Shown piece after piece: positions 1-11,697 of a stretch of 64,000 nt of DNA; position 1 is the stretch's first letter, and the number at the start of each line of letters is the position of its first letter. The translations under genes were made by a program, and so were the position numbers. The notes beneath the pieces are model-generated. The model saw nothing but the letters and a program-made list of their open reading frames with translations, was not told the DNA's origin and ran no database searches. The stretch comes from Sclerotinia nivalis (Eukaryota > Ascomycota > Leotiomycetes > Helotiales > Sclerotiniaceae). The DNA lies in the NCBI GenBank assembly GCA_029531795.1, contig JAPEIS010000015.1, forward strand, positions 434,001 to 498,000. Direction: 5' to 3'.

Positions 1-2152
1 AGAGAATCGGATTCTAGAATGAAGAGATTAAAGTATTCGCTCGAATTGAGGATTGTTAATGTAGCTATCTCAATTTCGAAGGTTAATACAAATTTGTTCC
101 AATCCACTAATTTTGTATTGAACTTTGCTAATGGAGCAATATTCGTAATATAAGATGAAATACCTTTCACTTCAAATAGAATCCCTAAATGATCTGAACC
201 AAGATCAGGAAGAACTTGCCAATCAATAATATTGGAGGATATTGTTTCAATAGCTAATATAAGATCTAATATACTTAAATTTATCATATTAATTTGATAG
301 AAAGTACTAGTCCCTAGTTCATTGAGAAGAGTAAAGTTTTAGTCTTCGAACCATTCGGCTAATTGATCAACATTCGAGCTTTTGTTTGAAAAAGGGTCCC
401 ACTAAGGATAATGAGAATTGAAGTCCCCTATAAGAATAGTATAATAAAAAAGAGAAGTATTGAAAAAACATCTTTCGATAATATAACCTTTCTCTTTAGC
501 TTGATTAGCTTCGTTATATATATTGAATAATTGAATCGTATGATTTCCCTAAATGATATCGATAATTTGAATATCTGTATCTTTAGGAGAATTAGGGGCT
601 AAAACTACTAGCGATTTGAATTCTTTCGAGATGTAGATCATTGTACGGGGACAAAAGTTCGAAGGATAATTTGGAAGGAGTTGGGAAAAGCTAGAGTAAG
701 CAATCGATCTAATTGAAGAGTAATCTTTCTTAGGGTTTAAAAGAACCCAAAATTCTTGAATAATTATAAAATCGATATCAAATTCTAAAGCAAGTTGAAA
801 AGCACTTTCGATAACTTAAAAGCTTTTGTTTAAATTAATTTGAAGAATACGAATATTATTGTATAACATTAATTGGATTTCCGAATAGTTGTTTGATATA
901 TTTCGCATATTTTAAAGTTAGCTTTATGCTCTCCTTTGCAATTAACACATTTGATCATTAAATGCTGACAAGGTTTGCCTTTAGCTTAACAAATTAGACA
1001 AAAATGACCAGCTATAATATAATTATTACTACAAAATCCATAAACTGGAGATTTTTTGCAATATGATTCGTTATAGCCGAATCCTTGACATTTATTACAT
1101 TGAAAAGAAGGGATGGAAAAATAGAATCTTTCAACTCTAACACTAATACCAACAATATATAATCTTTTTCGAATAGCTAATTCTACTTCCTTTTGTATAA
1201 CAAACACAATCACAATTGCTCCTTCTTGTTGAATAGCTCTTTTAAAAGCATTAATGAACCAATAAAGGGTATTTATTATAATGAACCCTGAATTGAAGAT
1301 TTTAATTTCGTCTTTAATCAAATCCATTCCTTTTGGACCAAAGAATTCCTTGATTGGGATCTTGTGTATAATCACTTTGTGCCATAGTTTATCGATTTGA
1401 AGTCTTTCTGATTCGAGGATACGATTCCAGATTTCTTTTTTTTCTATAAGGAATTGTACATTGAAGGGACTATTAATGGTTAGGATGATATTGTTGCTTT
1501 TGGTTGTAGTAATGGCCGAGATAACTAGTCCATTGATGCCAGCCTTTTTGAAAGCTTCATTGATCTTGTTTCTTATATATAATGATATAAAAGAATTGGA
1601 TTGATAAAGAAGTAGATTGATAAAGATTAATCGTTTACTAAAAATATCATTCTTTTGCTCTACAGACTTTTGTTTTGTAGAATTCCCTTTGGAAACTACT
1701 TTCCATTCCCCTATTGATTTGATAACAATAGCATAGCTTGCTTTATTAATTGATGAAGCATTTGTTGAAGGAGTAATTGATTGATTGAGAAAATTGGAAA
1801 AATGATTGGTTTGATTTTCAATCCTTTTGATAGCCTTTTCGAAATGGAAGATTTGTAATGTAATAATATTCGAAGCTCTTATCAATTTTCCTTTTTCGAA
1901 ATATTCACGGAATATTTCGATTAGATCTAGGATCTTCGATTGTTCTTCGGTTTCCTTTTCCAAAGAAACAGCTAGAATAAAAAGATCTCTAGCTTTTTGG
2001 ATAGCTTCTTTTGGTTTTGTAGAATTAGATCCTGATTGACTAAATTGCCTGATTTCGGAGTTGATTGATTGTCGACGACGTTTGTTATTGATTTTAAAAA
2101 GAATCGATCTATCAAAAGATCGGAATGGATCATCTGAGCTAAGAATATCCAA
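1..2152 (-). mobile_element. RIP-damaged non-LTR retrotransposon (Tad1-like LINE), 5' part
   Basis: Read on the minus strand this is the 5' half of a LINE. ORF1 (gag-like) runs from about 2152 to 869. Near its end is a row of CCHC zinc knuckles (CNKCQGFGYNESYC, then CVNCKGEHKANFKIC), broken by one stop at 986-988. ORF2 begins at about 908, overlapping the ORF1 end. It encodes an APE-type endonuclease with recognisable motifs IIIQEFW (about 750-770), IGDFNSHYP (about 415-432) and SDH (189-197). ORF2 has at least four in-frame TAA/TAG codons where glutamine would be expected. The reverse transcriptase would lie beyond base 1. The knuckle layout and endonuclease motifs match fungal Tad1-clade elements. 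It cannot be active. Confidence 0.85.
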
Positions 2153-3222
2153 TTGGTTTTGCGAATTGAAAGATTAAACTGGAATAGGACTCAAGAGATT
2201 GGATGATCTTTGTATTGTGAAGGGGTTTCTGGATAAAGGGATTAGATCAATAATGAAGGAGCTGGATATTGGAAAGCCTAACATCACTATTACTCGTAGA
2301 AGAGTAAATTCAGAAAATGATCCAAAGAATCCTTCCATCGGAGAATCCATTATTGGACTTGATAAACCTATCAAAGCCTTATACATTCAAATAAGGAGAA
2401 AAGTTAAGGGAAATTGGAAAGAGTTTTTACGCGAATTTTCATATAAGTTTCGTGTTTTGAACAACGACGACAGTATCACAACAACTACTGAGCCGATTCA
2501 CTTAGGAACAATTGGAATGAATTTTGGGAGTATTTCTTTATTAAATAAAGGGAAGAACTGATTGTATTTCGAAGAAATTTTGTTCTTCGAAATTTGTTGT
2601 GTGATTGCAGCGGGATATAAAGCCGTAGGATTTGTTCTATAATAGAAGATATCACAAGATAATATAATCACAAAGCATTTTGAGGGATCGGGGAGTAGGT
2701 GGTATACGTGATTGGTAGAATAAAGTAGAATTGAATGAATTGCCCTCGATTATATAAATCGAGGGTGGTATATATAGACTAAAAGGAAAGCTATCTGGCC
2801 GACAAATGCCTTAATTAAACTAGGCTTAGAATGATAGTATATCAGGATCTCTTAATCGATAGGAATAATCGACAATGTCTAGAAGGGCCTGAAGCCTAGT
2901 GAGGAAGAGAGTGTATGATGATCATAGATTAGTAGTCATATGATTAGGTATCATGTGATTACCCGTGATATATTACTCATCATCCATCATCCATCATCCA
3001 TCATCCATCATCCATCATCTATACATCTATACATATCCAACCATCCAACCAACCAGCCAGCCAACCATCCAACCATCCAATCAATCATCCAATCACTCAA
3101 TCAGCCAGCCAGCCAACCAACCAACCATCCAACCAACCATCCAACCAACCATTCAATCAATCATCCAATCAATCCATTTATCTATCTATTTATCTTTATT
3201 TAAACAATAAATAATAAACAAA

Positions 3223-3253
<31 letters not shown>

Positions 3254-4126
3254 CTCTCTCTCTCTCTCTTTTATATTTCTCATCTAATTCTCTCTCAATA
3301 ATCCCCTCCCACAACTTTGATTATGAATCTATTCATTCCTATCTATATAGAGGTGGAATTCAAGGTTGATTATATATACATAATCTTTTGAGTATCTAAT
3401 GTATGACCGATAATTCTACTTCATAGAAAATTCTTCATACAAATCCGTACCAACTCAAAGATCTTTTTCACCAACTCATTTCATCAAAAAATCCACTTCA
3501 AAAGACCAATTAATTCTTCATATTTAATATTGTATGTCCATGTATGTCTCGCTGGAAAGTCCCAGTCACCATATTCCTTCTTATCCATCTACATCTATCC
3601 CAGCAACTCATTCACAAGCCAGAAGTATTCCTGAGAGGAATTAATTTTCGATCCCCAATGTATGTACAATCAACCATCTGCTTTTCACCCATTTCTTCTC
3701 AACCCCAACCTGGCACGTATGTGCATCTCAATGACGAGTCCAAAGGATAGGAGATATCTCTTTCTGAGTATCTCATCCAGAACAAGGCTACCGCGTATGC
3801 GTGTGAAATCTATAAATACAGTTTGAATAGTAAAAAAAATCCGAAACCCACACCAAGGACTAGTAGACATACAACATGACAATTACCATTATTGAATTGG
3901 TAAGTGCTGAATATGATACCTGGTGCATGCTTCTTCATGTTAAGTCCCAAATCTTCCAATTAATCACCGGCTTCTTCGGGGAGGGTATTATCCGATATAT
4001 GTTTCGCTGAAAACTCCAACGTTCACCTAATCGCGGTGAAAACGTGCAAATGGTGTATGTTTGTAGGATGAAAGTAGAAGGGTCGTAGTATCGTGTGTGG
4101 CGAGAAAGGAAAGTGGAAAATCATTG
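2153..4126. other. Gene-free stretch with LINE 5' flank and simple repeats
   Basis: From 2153 to about 2560 both strands are open, probably the leader or degraded 5' end of the LINE; no protein family is recognised. A perfect 9-bp inverted repeat with a 6-base loop lies at 2568-2591. Simple-sequence tracts follow at 2980-3275. Short open frames at 3544-3882 show no domain and are not called as genes. Confidence 0.5.
2979..3275. repeat. Compound microsatellite block
   Basis: Three tracts lie in a row. A 7-base CATCCAT-type array (about 2981-3020) comes first. Then come degenerate 4-base CCAA/CCAT/CAGC units (about 3035-3185). Last is a TC-TA-TC dinucleotide run (about 3223-3270). The open frames through it are low-complexity artefacts. 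Confidence 0.85.
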
Positions 4127-5589
4127 TTAATCGGGATCAGGGTTGACAGCTCGAAGTATCGGTCCTTGTTGATGGACACGCCTAGAATAGTCGTGATCAT
4201 CTCGTATGGTGTTTATGCTTTCCCGACTCTTATTCTCTCCACGTTGATAGACAGCGGCAAAAGGATCTAATCTTGGATCCACGGGCATTAATTGACTTCC
4301 CCTCGATCCAGGTGCATTTAATTCTGGTTCCCATCTTTCTACGACACGTCTTCCATCGGTACCGAGAACATATCGTGAATTCTCGCTCATGCCTCTCGGT
4401 GGAATTGGTCCGCCTACACCAGCTAAGCTTTCCCTTCGACTGTTGACGGCAGCATATTCTTCAGCCTTTTCCTGCCTTCTCTTCCTTATACAAAAGTATG
4501 TAACACCGGCAATGATTGCAATCAAAGCTACCAGACCAATTGTGAGACCCACAGCACCTCCAGTTGTTAAGCCACTTCCATTTTTTTTCGAGACCGACGA
4601 AGTGCTTGATTCGCTTGGTGGTGCAGTTGGTGTAACAGTAACAGTACGTACTTGTCCTGTGATAGTTTCAAGTGATATGATTGGAGTTGGTGTCCAGGTA
4701 GAACTTGTCGAATCAAATGTGGTTGATTTCTGAGCGGCTACTGTAGTTTGCTGTATTGATGGAGTAGTAGTAGGAGTAGTAGGAGTAGTAGTAGTAGAGG
4801 TATCCGAGGTACTTGTTGACGTAGTAGTTCTCTATTCAGGAAAATTAGCTTGATAACTTTAACCCATAGCGATGTTATAATAGATAAAAATCTAGAAATT
4901 CTCAAAATCGAAGAAATGCTCATACGGGTGGATCGATGGAAGAGATTTCAGTGACGGTTGTAGTCACTTCATGGGGACTCGAGCTCGAAGTAGTTACCTA
5001 GCATTGAAAAAGAGTCAAATTGATTGCCAGTCAAGGCACGTTGCAAACAATGTAGATGTTGACCAGACTGGTGGAGAGCTGAGAAGTCAAGAGAAAGAAA
5101 GGGAAAAAAAAAAAGAGATTATATTTGGGTACTGACCGCCGCAGATGAAGTTGACGATGTTGCAGCTCCTTTTGTCCCCGATGGAGATAGTGCCAATGCA
5201 ATATAACCGTACGTACCACTGCCGCCACAAGTATCATCTGGGTAACCTGGACATGGGGCACTGCAGTCACTCGTCGACGTTGTAGTTCCAGGTACATAAT
5301 TCGAACACCAACAATATTCTCCTTGCACTATAGCAAATGCATATTCACCGACGCAGAAATCGTGACATAGACCATCCGACTGGTAAATAGAGGAATCTAT
5401 AAAGAGGTAAAGATCAGTAAGGGTACATCCCAGATTGATCTATGCAGGTTGACCTACTTCCACTGCCAGTGCCAGTATTCAAGCTTGAACAATACTCCAT
5501 AGCAATTCCGTTGACATGTTCGATAAGGGCGAAAATGAATATGGCAGCGACCCCAAGTCGATAAAAATCTCGCAGCGAGTGAAACATGA
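4127..5589 (-). CDS. WSC-domain single-pass plasma-membrane protein (putative cell-wall stress sensor)
   Basis: Four exons can be joined with consistent phases: up to 5458, 5396-5137, 4997-4926 and 4831-4127. The product has a hydrophobic N-terminal stretch (AAIFIFALIEHV) and a cysteine-rich WSC carbohydrate-binding domain (EYCSSL, CHDFCV, YCWCSN, CSAPCPGYP). A Thr/Ser-rich stalk follows, then one membrane segment (VGLTIGLVALIAIIAGVTYF) and a basic cytoplasmic tail of about 115 residues. This is the layout of fungal Wsc-type sensors. The start is a problem: the only well-placed ATG (5589) is one base out of frame with the signal-peptide reading. The next in-frame ATG (5500) would lose the signal. 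Either a 1-bp error or mutation, or a missed 5' exon, is likely. Family call is firm; the N-terminus is not. Confidence 0.82.
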
Positions 5590-7040
5590 TGGGTTACTTT
5601 TGAGGAGTGAGTGTCTCCGGGTCGACTTTAATGGTTTATTTCAATCGTATGATTATCGATGATGATATACGTCTTAGCTGTTGCTGGACAACCGTTAACG
5701 GAATGTTTGGGAGGGTGGAATGCTGTATTGCAAACGAACTGGATTAGTATATGAGATATCAACCAAGGTATCCCATTGAATGAATTCGATTAATCAACCA
5801 GTCAATCAATCAAACTAATTCGTCATATGGTGATGACAATGGTAGCCATTTCACTCTTTTTGGAATTATTAAGAGATTGAAAAGTCCTGCCCTTCTTCAA
5901 AACAAAAGTGCGAATTAATAAGAACGAATGTAGAGTTGAAGTTGTTGTTGGATGTAGAAAAACGAGACGAGACGAGACGAGACAAGACGAGAAGAGGGCG
6001 AAGGACAGAAGGAGAGAGGAACGAGACGAAAAAAGAAAGAAGGGAAGCAGTAGGAGATTGAATTTAATGTGGAGTTTTGGAGGAAGTAAGTGGAGGAGGA
6101 GGAGGAGGAGAGGAGGAGGAAGAATGATGTATGGAAAGATGGAAAGAGAGAAAAAGAGAGAGAGGTAGCCAGTTAGCGGTAGCGGTAGCGGTAGCGTAGA
6201 TAGAGATAGGGAAAAAGGGAAGAAAATAATTGTCGGTAGTTCTGAATGTACGGATTGACTGTACTTACTTACTACTGTACTGTAATTACCTTGGTGAAAT
6301 GCTTTTCTTGCTTTTCTTGCTTTTCTTTTCTTTCGGAATCTACAAAGTATACTCCGTACCTAGCGTTGCGATTGAACCAGATGCGTCGTGTGCAAAATCT
6401 GGAAATGAAAGCGGCAACCGATTTTCTTGGTATGGTAAAAATGGCTGCTTTAAGTTTAGACTAAATGATCGAATGAGTCTCCATCTTTAATATTTTCCTC
6501 TTTTCGGCACAATTCTTTTTATAAATGGCTCGTTCCCGTTTACCTTTTAAGATATTATTGTGTAGGAGGCTGAATTAGCTTTACGATAGTTTCAATTAAA
6601 GTAAAAATTGAGATGAGGTATCTGACATTCTGAAGTTATTTTGAGATTACATTTCCCTCAAGGAGTCAAGATGTCTTGAAGCTCAGAACTTCCAAACTTA
6701 AACCAGAGGTCGTTCGATAACAACATTCGATATTATTTTGTATGGATAGTGAGGGGAGTGAGGGGAGTGAAGGGAGTGAAGACGAGGGCGAAGGTGATGA
6801 AGATAAAGGTGGATGAAGATGGTTGAAGTAGTAGTTATTCTACCTGTATTATTATTACTTTATTTATTAACAGCATCATACAATACCATACCTACCCACT
6901 TCGTACCTACTTCGTACCTACCACTCTTGGTCTACGCATGTGGCACTCGTATCGGACCAGAAAAAAGATGAGCCGACATGTAAACCGTTGGAAAGTTTCT
7001 TGGATGGGACTAATGCTTAATTGATTACCTCACCATTGCA

Positions 7041-7064
7041 CTACACGGAGAATCCTCCGTGTAG
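7041..7064. repeat. Perfect 10-bp-arm hairpin
   Basis: CTACACGGAG and its exact reverse complement CTCCGTGTAG are separated by four bases (AATC). No T-run follows, and no gene ends here. Function unknown. Confidence 0.7.
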
Positions 7065-7204
7065 CTAGCTTCTTTACCGACTTACTTGGTGACACAAGTT
7101 GAAATGAAAAAGGAAAGGTTGTTGTTTTGGAGATTCAGCCTTTTCTGTCATATTATGATAACTCCCCCCTGAGGCACGAACTCCAAACCAAAATATTGTT
7201 GTAC

Positions 7205-7252
7205 TCTCAGAAATTTTCTCAGAAATGTTCTCAGAAATGTTCTCAGAAATCC
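7205..7252. repeat. 12-bp tandem repeat, four copies
   Basis: Four consecutive 12-base units begin with TCTCAGAAAT. Only the last two bases vary between units. Confidence 0.8.
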
Positions 7253-8262
7253 GATGCTTAGATTCATTTTCTGCGTGCTATCTGCGTGCTACCAAATATA
7301 CATTAACATTAGTACTTTCGCAATGCACTCCCTAACAGGGTAGATGATAAATACTATATACATTCAACTTATGCATCTATGTGCCTCTAACTCTAAATAT
7401 GCATTATAAAAGCAGCAATCTCTTTCCCCTCCTTTCCTATACCACCTTCCCGTTCCCGCTCTGTCAATTCTCTTGCCATCAAGCAGAACCACTCAATGCC
7501 ATTCATAATCTCACGCATATCTCTGACATCAACAGTTCAATCAATGGTCAAAATAACCTCATAACTTCCAAATTCATAACTTCATAATTCTTCAAGGAAA
7601 AAAATATGCTCATTTTATTACCGCATCAAGAATACCCCTGTACAGCTGAAGAAAATGAAGTTTAAACACCCAAGACGCTGAGATCTTATTTAATTCCCTA
7701 TCTATTTCGTATTTTCTTAATTCATGATCCACCAAGCTCTTTTCTATCGATTCTGCCGTGTTTTCATTATCAGTCAATATCATTCGTCAATCATCTTCTC
7801 CTTCGTCTCCCCCTCGCACCCGCACAGCAAACCACCGCAGTCAACATTACTTTCGTAATCAGGGACGGACTAGCTGTAGAAGTTCAAAATCCATTCATTC
7901 CTAACGATCATATAAATCAACCGAAAAAAATCACCAATCCCCGAATAATTCAGCATCTCCAAGAGAACTTTAGCTCTATCCGTACTCGTCTACCCGTCCT
8001 TGTGCTAAGATACTAAGATCTATCCTAGGACCTGCTAGATGAACCCGGATGATCATCATCAATGAACATTAAAGCACTTTCAACGAATCAAATGAGAGAA
8101 CTGACCCATTCATCATCTCGACCAAATTACAGATTCACCTTAGGTAATCCCTCGTAGGCTCGTCCACTTCTAGATGAAACTTTTCCGTCGTCATCAATGT
8201 GCTTTAGCCTTGCAAGTGCTGTCGATGATAATTTTCCTCGACCCGCTCAATCATCCTCGAAC

Positions 8263-8338
8263 TATGAATCATGACAAAAATAAGATATGGTTCATGGAAA
8301 TATGAACCATGACAAAAATTAGATATGGTTCATGGAAA
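8263..8338. repeat. 38-bp tandem duplication
   Basis: Two adjacent 38-base units (8263-8300 and 8301-8338) differ at two positions. Each unit contains short inverted arms around ATGAACCA and TGGTTCAT, so it could fold. No coding role is seen. Confidence 0.8.
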
Positions 8339-9848
8339 AAATAATTGAACTTTATGGAAGCATCTCTGGTCTTGGCTTGCTTATTTTCATAGATGAAAGA
8401 CATAATCAGACAGAAATCACAAATCTCACAAATCACACGAACCATACATATGAATCATATACGAATGTACCTGTCCATTCTCGGATCCTCTACTCCATTT
8501 TATATATTACCTATTTCCGGACTGCCCGTTCTCATCAATACACTCACCAACAACATCGCACTTCCTGCACGAGTACGAACTTCTATATATCCACACCGAT
8601 CCTATCATAGCATCATATGATAATAAAAATCCGCGAAAGCCACTTTACTCCGTAGAAAGCTTGTATTTGCACAGACAACCATGCATGTAAAAAGGTATTC
8701 TGCACAAATCACCTCTCGGTACCGATACTCTCGTATTCTTCGGAATCCATGCATACAACCGTACATACCAGCCACTCTTTCTTTCTCTAGAACCTACCAA
8801 TAACCACCCAGAACCTCACATTTTCGAAAATCCCCAAAAGTGGGAGGAAAACTTCTGTACGGCTTCACGTCTTTATGCTGCGGGAGTAGAATCAACCCCG
8901 CAGATACGATACGATACGATACGATGTGAATTTATCCAGAGAAAGCAAGATCAGCACAAGATAATAACTCCATATGGAAGTGCCGAGAGGTGTAGATGCT
9001 ACTTTTGAAATTGCGAATAATATGCATTGATTGATTGCATTGTAAGGCGTGAACGGGGATTATTCTTTGTTTGGTCACCATGATGCTATTTTTGGTCTGT
9101 TCTTGTTCTAGATGCACAAGCATGTTTTTGTACAGAGTACAGAGTATGTGTTTACTAATTCCTTCCGAGGTGTTAGATTTATGGAGGGCGAGGTCCCGTG
9201 TATTGGATCAGTGTTCCCCCTTTTTTTTCTCTTACGATACAAATACATGAGGATTCGTATAGGATTTGTGAGGATGGGTAGTTCTCATCTTTACGAGTTA
9301 TGTCAATTGCAATTCCGAATGTTGCGCTGTGTATTATGTCGCATTTTCTGCATCGCGATTCTGAGCGATCGCGCCAGTTATGGTTTTGAGTCTTCAATGC
9401 TTCTTGATTCAGTCCTTCTTGATTCAATCGTCATTCTTGGCTATGACATCAACATTAGAACGCGACAGTGAGAATTATAAATTTGGAGTTATTTGAAGTA
9501 GACCATACCTCCGCATTAAAATCTCACTCCGCATTTCATTTAGCTCAGTATTCTACTTCAAAGACCTTCTCAGATAAGTTTTGTCGAGTGAAGTTTGACT
9601 CATAAATGTCTGATATCAAGTACAAAGGATTCACATGAAACGATGACCAGGTTGGACGCGACATGGAAAGAAGTGAGATTCATAGCTATAACAGTGCTAA
9701 GCCTCAAGAGATTAGCACGTATCGACGACTAGTAAGTTTGATGAATGACATTGAATCAATTGCTAACAGTTGTACTGAATGAATGATATCGCCTTTGCGG
9801 TTTCAAGACTTTTGAAACGAGCGCCAGCGCTTCTTCAATCCACTATCA

Positions 9849-10667
9849 TCATGCCTGATATTTCTCAGCAACCTCCAAAATAATCTTCACCAATTCATCC
9901 GTCCTAGTCAAATTTGGAGAATGTCCCGTCTCCAATTCATAAACCTTAAACTCCTTCCCCTCTTTCTTCACCGCATCCACCATGCTCGTCTGATAATCAG
10001 GAAAAACCGTCATATCTTTCAAAGTCAACACGTAACTAATCTCAATATCTCTCCATGCCTCTCTCTCCTTCAACTTCTGGTACATGGCATTACCATTCCA
10101 TCGACTCAAAGTCGCAACATATTCTTCAATGTCTCCCTCCTCCACTTGATCGCCGGGAGTAGAACCAACCAAGAGTTTCTTCGGATCAGCATGCACATGA
10201 GTCCCATCATCCGCCACGGAAAACACAATAGGAATCAACCCCTCGTGTCCAAAAAGTCGCACTTTATCCATCATCATCTCGCCTTCCATTGGCATAAACG
10301 CAGTAATATACATCAGATGCACCACTCCACCCGGTAAACCCTTGGCTTTTCGCGCATCAACGCCCAGCTCACCAAGTGCATCCGTACCGACTTGTCCTCC
10401 GTATGAATGCATGAGAACGATAACATGCTGGCCTTGATCGACGAAGTCACCAACGTACGATTTGACGAATTCGATGTCGGTGTATAGGTCGGCGGTGGGT
10501 GGTCGGTCTCCGTTCATGCTTGGGAAGGAGGGGATTTGGATATCATAACTTTGGTTTGTGAGTGCAGAGGCGAGTTTGCGGTAGTTTTGGGGATTGTGCC
10601 AGCTTCCTCCTAGCAGGACGAGGGTAGGTTTGGTTTTTGTGGTTGTGGTTATGATTGGGGTCGACAT
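9849..10667 (-). CDS. Alpha/beta-hydrolase fold protein
   Basis: A single uninterrupted frame of 272 residues. The N-terminal strand ends in LVLLGGSWH, the expected oxyanion-hole region. The nucleophile elbow is HSYGG with Ser88, a variant of GxSxG. A C-terminal histidine lies in TGHSP (His249), and aspartates in KDMTVFPDY are candidates for the acid member. Length and motif order fit the esterase/lipase-like AB-hydrolase superfamily of fungi, which acts on small esters or related substrates. No signal peptide is seen, so it is probably cytosolic. Substrate cannot be told from sequence. No neighbour suggests a pathway. Confidence 0.85.
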   Translation of the reverse strand: MSTPIITTTTKTKPTLVLLGGSWHNPQNYRKLASALTNQSYDIQIPSFPSMNGDRPPTADLYTDIEFVKSYVGDFVDQGQHVIVLMHSYGGQVGTDALGELGVDARKAKGLPGGVVHLMYITAFMPMEGEMMMDKVRLFGHEGLIPIVFSVADDGTHVHADPKKLLVGSTPGDQVEEGDIEEYVATLSRWNGNAMYQKLKEREAWRDIEISYVLTLKDMTVFPDYQTSMVDAVKKEGKEFKVYELETGHSPNLTRTDELVKIILEVAEKYQA

Positions 10668-11697
10668 TTTGGGGGTGAGAAGGTGAGATTGTAGGGTAAA
10701 TAGTTGCGACGATGAGGATAGCTGATATGAAGAGGCGAGATTCGATCACAGCGCAATTTCTTAGCGACGGATTGCAGAAAAATTTGAGAAATGGATGGGT
10801 GTTCAACGGGATTTTATTTCGTTGGGAAATTGGATAATAAAGCAGTTTTCGGTTTTGGTTTTGGAGGTGAGATTTTTTTATTTATGCTGTGAGGTTGGAT
10901 CCAACGTTGGGTGTTATTGTTATTAACAAACTGTTGCCATCTCACTCACGATTTATATATCCTATCCTATAAGATGAACATACAAGAGGTTCACCTGCTG
11001 ACCGAGGTACTAATCATATTGAATTTTTAATATTGAGTGTGGCGTGGTCCCTCCGGTAGAGACGATAATGATATTCACTGAACAAATGAACAAGTGTTAT
11101 CATGGAAAAGAATCACTATACAGAGTATATCAAGGATATTCAAGGTTTTCCTCACATTCTTATTGGATAGCTATCTACTCATGGTTTATTTATTGCACTT
11201 ACTTATTGCAACAGTATCAGTCTAGAAAGGATCGGAACTCTGGAATTTTAATCAAATGCCCCTTCATAGAACTTTTCATGAAAAAATAAAAGGAAATAGA
11301 GTCGTGAATTGTCATATTCCTTTTGCCTGTAAATTTTTTATCTGCTTTTAGTAATTATTCGTATATACGTAAATCTCATAATAACTCACTTACTTATCTT
11401 TGATGTTGGGTTTGTTGTAGGTGGTAAGATATGGTGGTAAGTAGGAGTGGGAAGGAGTGGCATTATGGGTGGGAAGCCCAAGCTAAGCTAAGCCTTGTTT
11501 ACTGCGCCTCATTTGAGGAGGAGGATTATAAGATTACTGGAGTAATTTGTGAGGCGTGTATATTTTTATATATGTAGGGCTGGATGGAAAATATATGTAT
11601 ATATTTATTATAGAATTTCGTTTTCGATATTTATTTGAATTTGATATCAAGAACAAAGGAAAATAAAGGGTAATTTTTCAGTTTCTCATTTCGGAAA
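10668..11697. other. Intergenic, nothing recognised
   Basis: AT-rich sequence between divergent genes: the hydrolase starts leftward at 10667 and the next gene starts rightward near 11698. It must hold both promoters, but no distinctive element is visible. A short open frame at 11044-11289 has no features. Confidence 0.4.

Larger units (their letters stand above)
5590..9848. other. Long gene-free stretch (4.3 kb)
   Basis: Only short open frames without domains, signal peptides or credible splice structure occur here. It contains the upstream region of the WSC gene, GAGAC and GAGGAG purine runs (about 5960-6160), a GCGGTA repeat (about 6175-6195), a 12-bp tandem repeat, a 10-bp-arm hairpin and a 38-bp tandem duplication (listed separately), plus a GATAC run near 8900. 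It may hold non-coding RNAs or unrecognised small exons. Confidence 0.4.

Noticed and set aside
2568..2591. Perfect 9-bp inverted repeat near the LINE
   Set aside because: Short and AT-rich; no evidence that it is a transposon end or terminator.
8332..8620. Overlapping 75-92 residue frames
   Set aside because: No domain, no splice context, and part lies in the 38-bp duplication.
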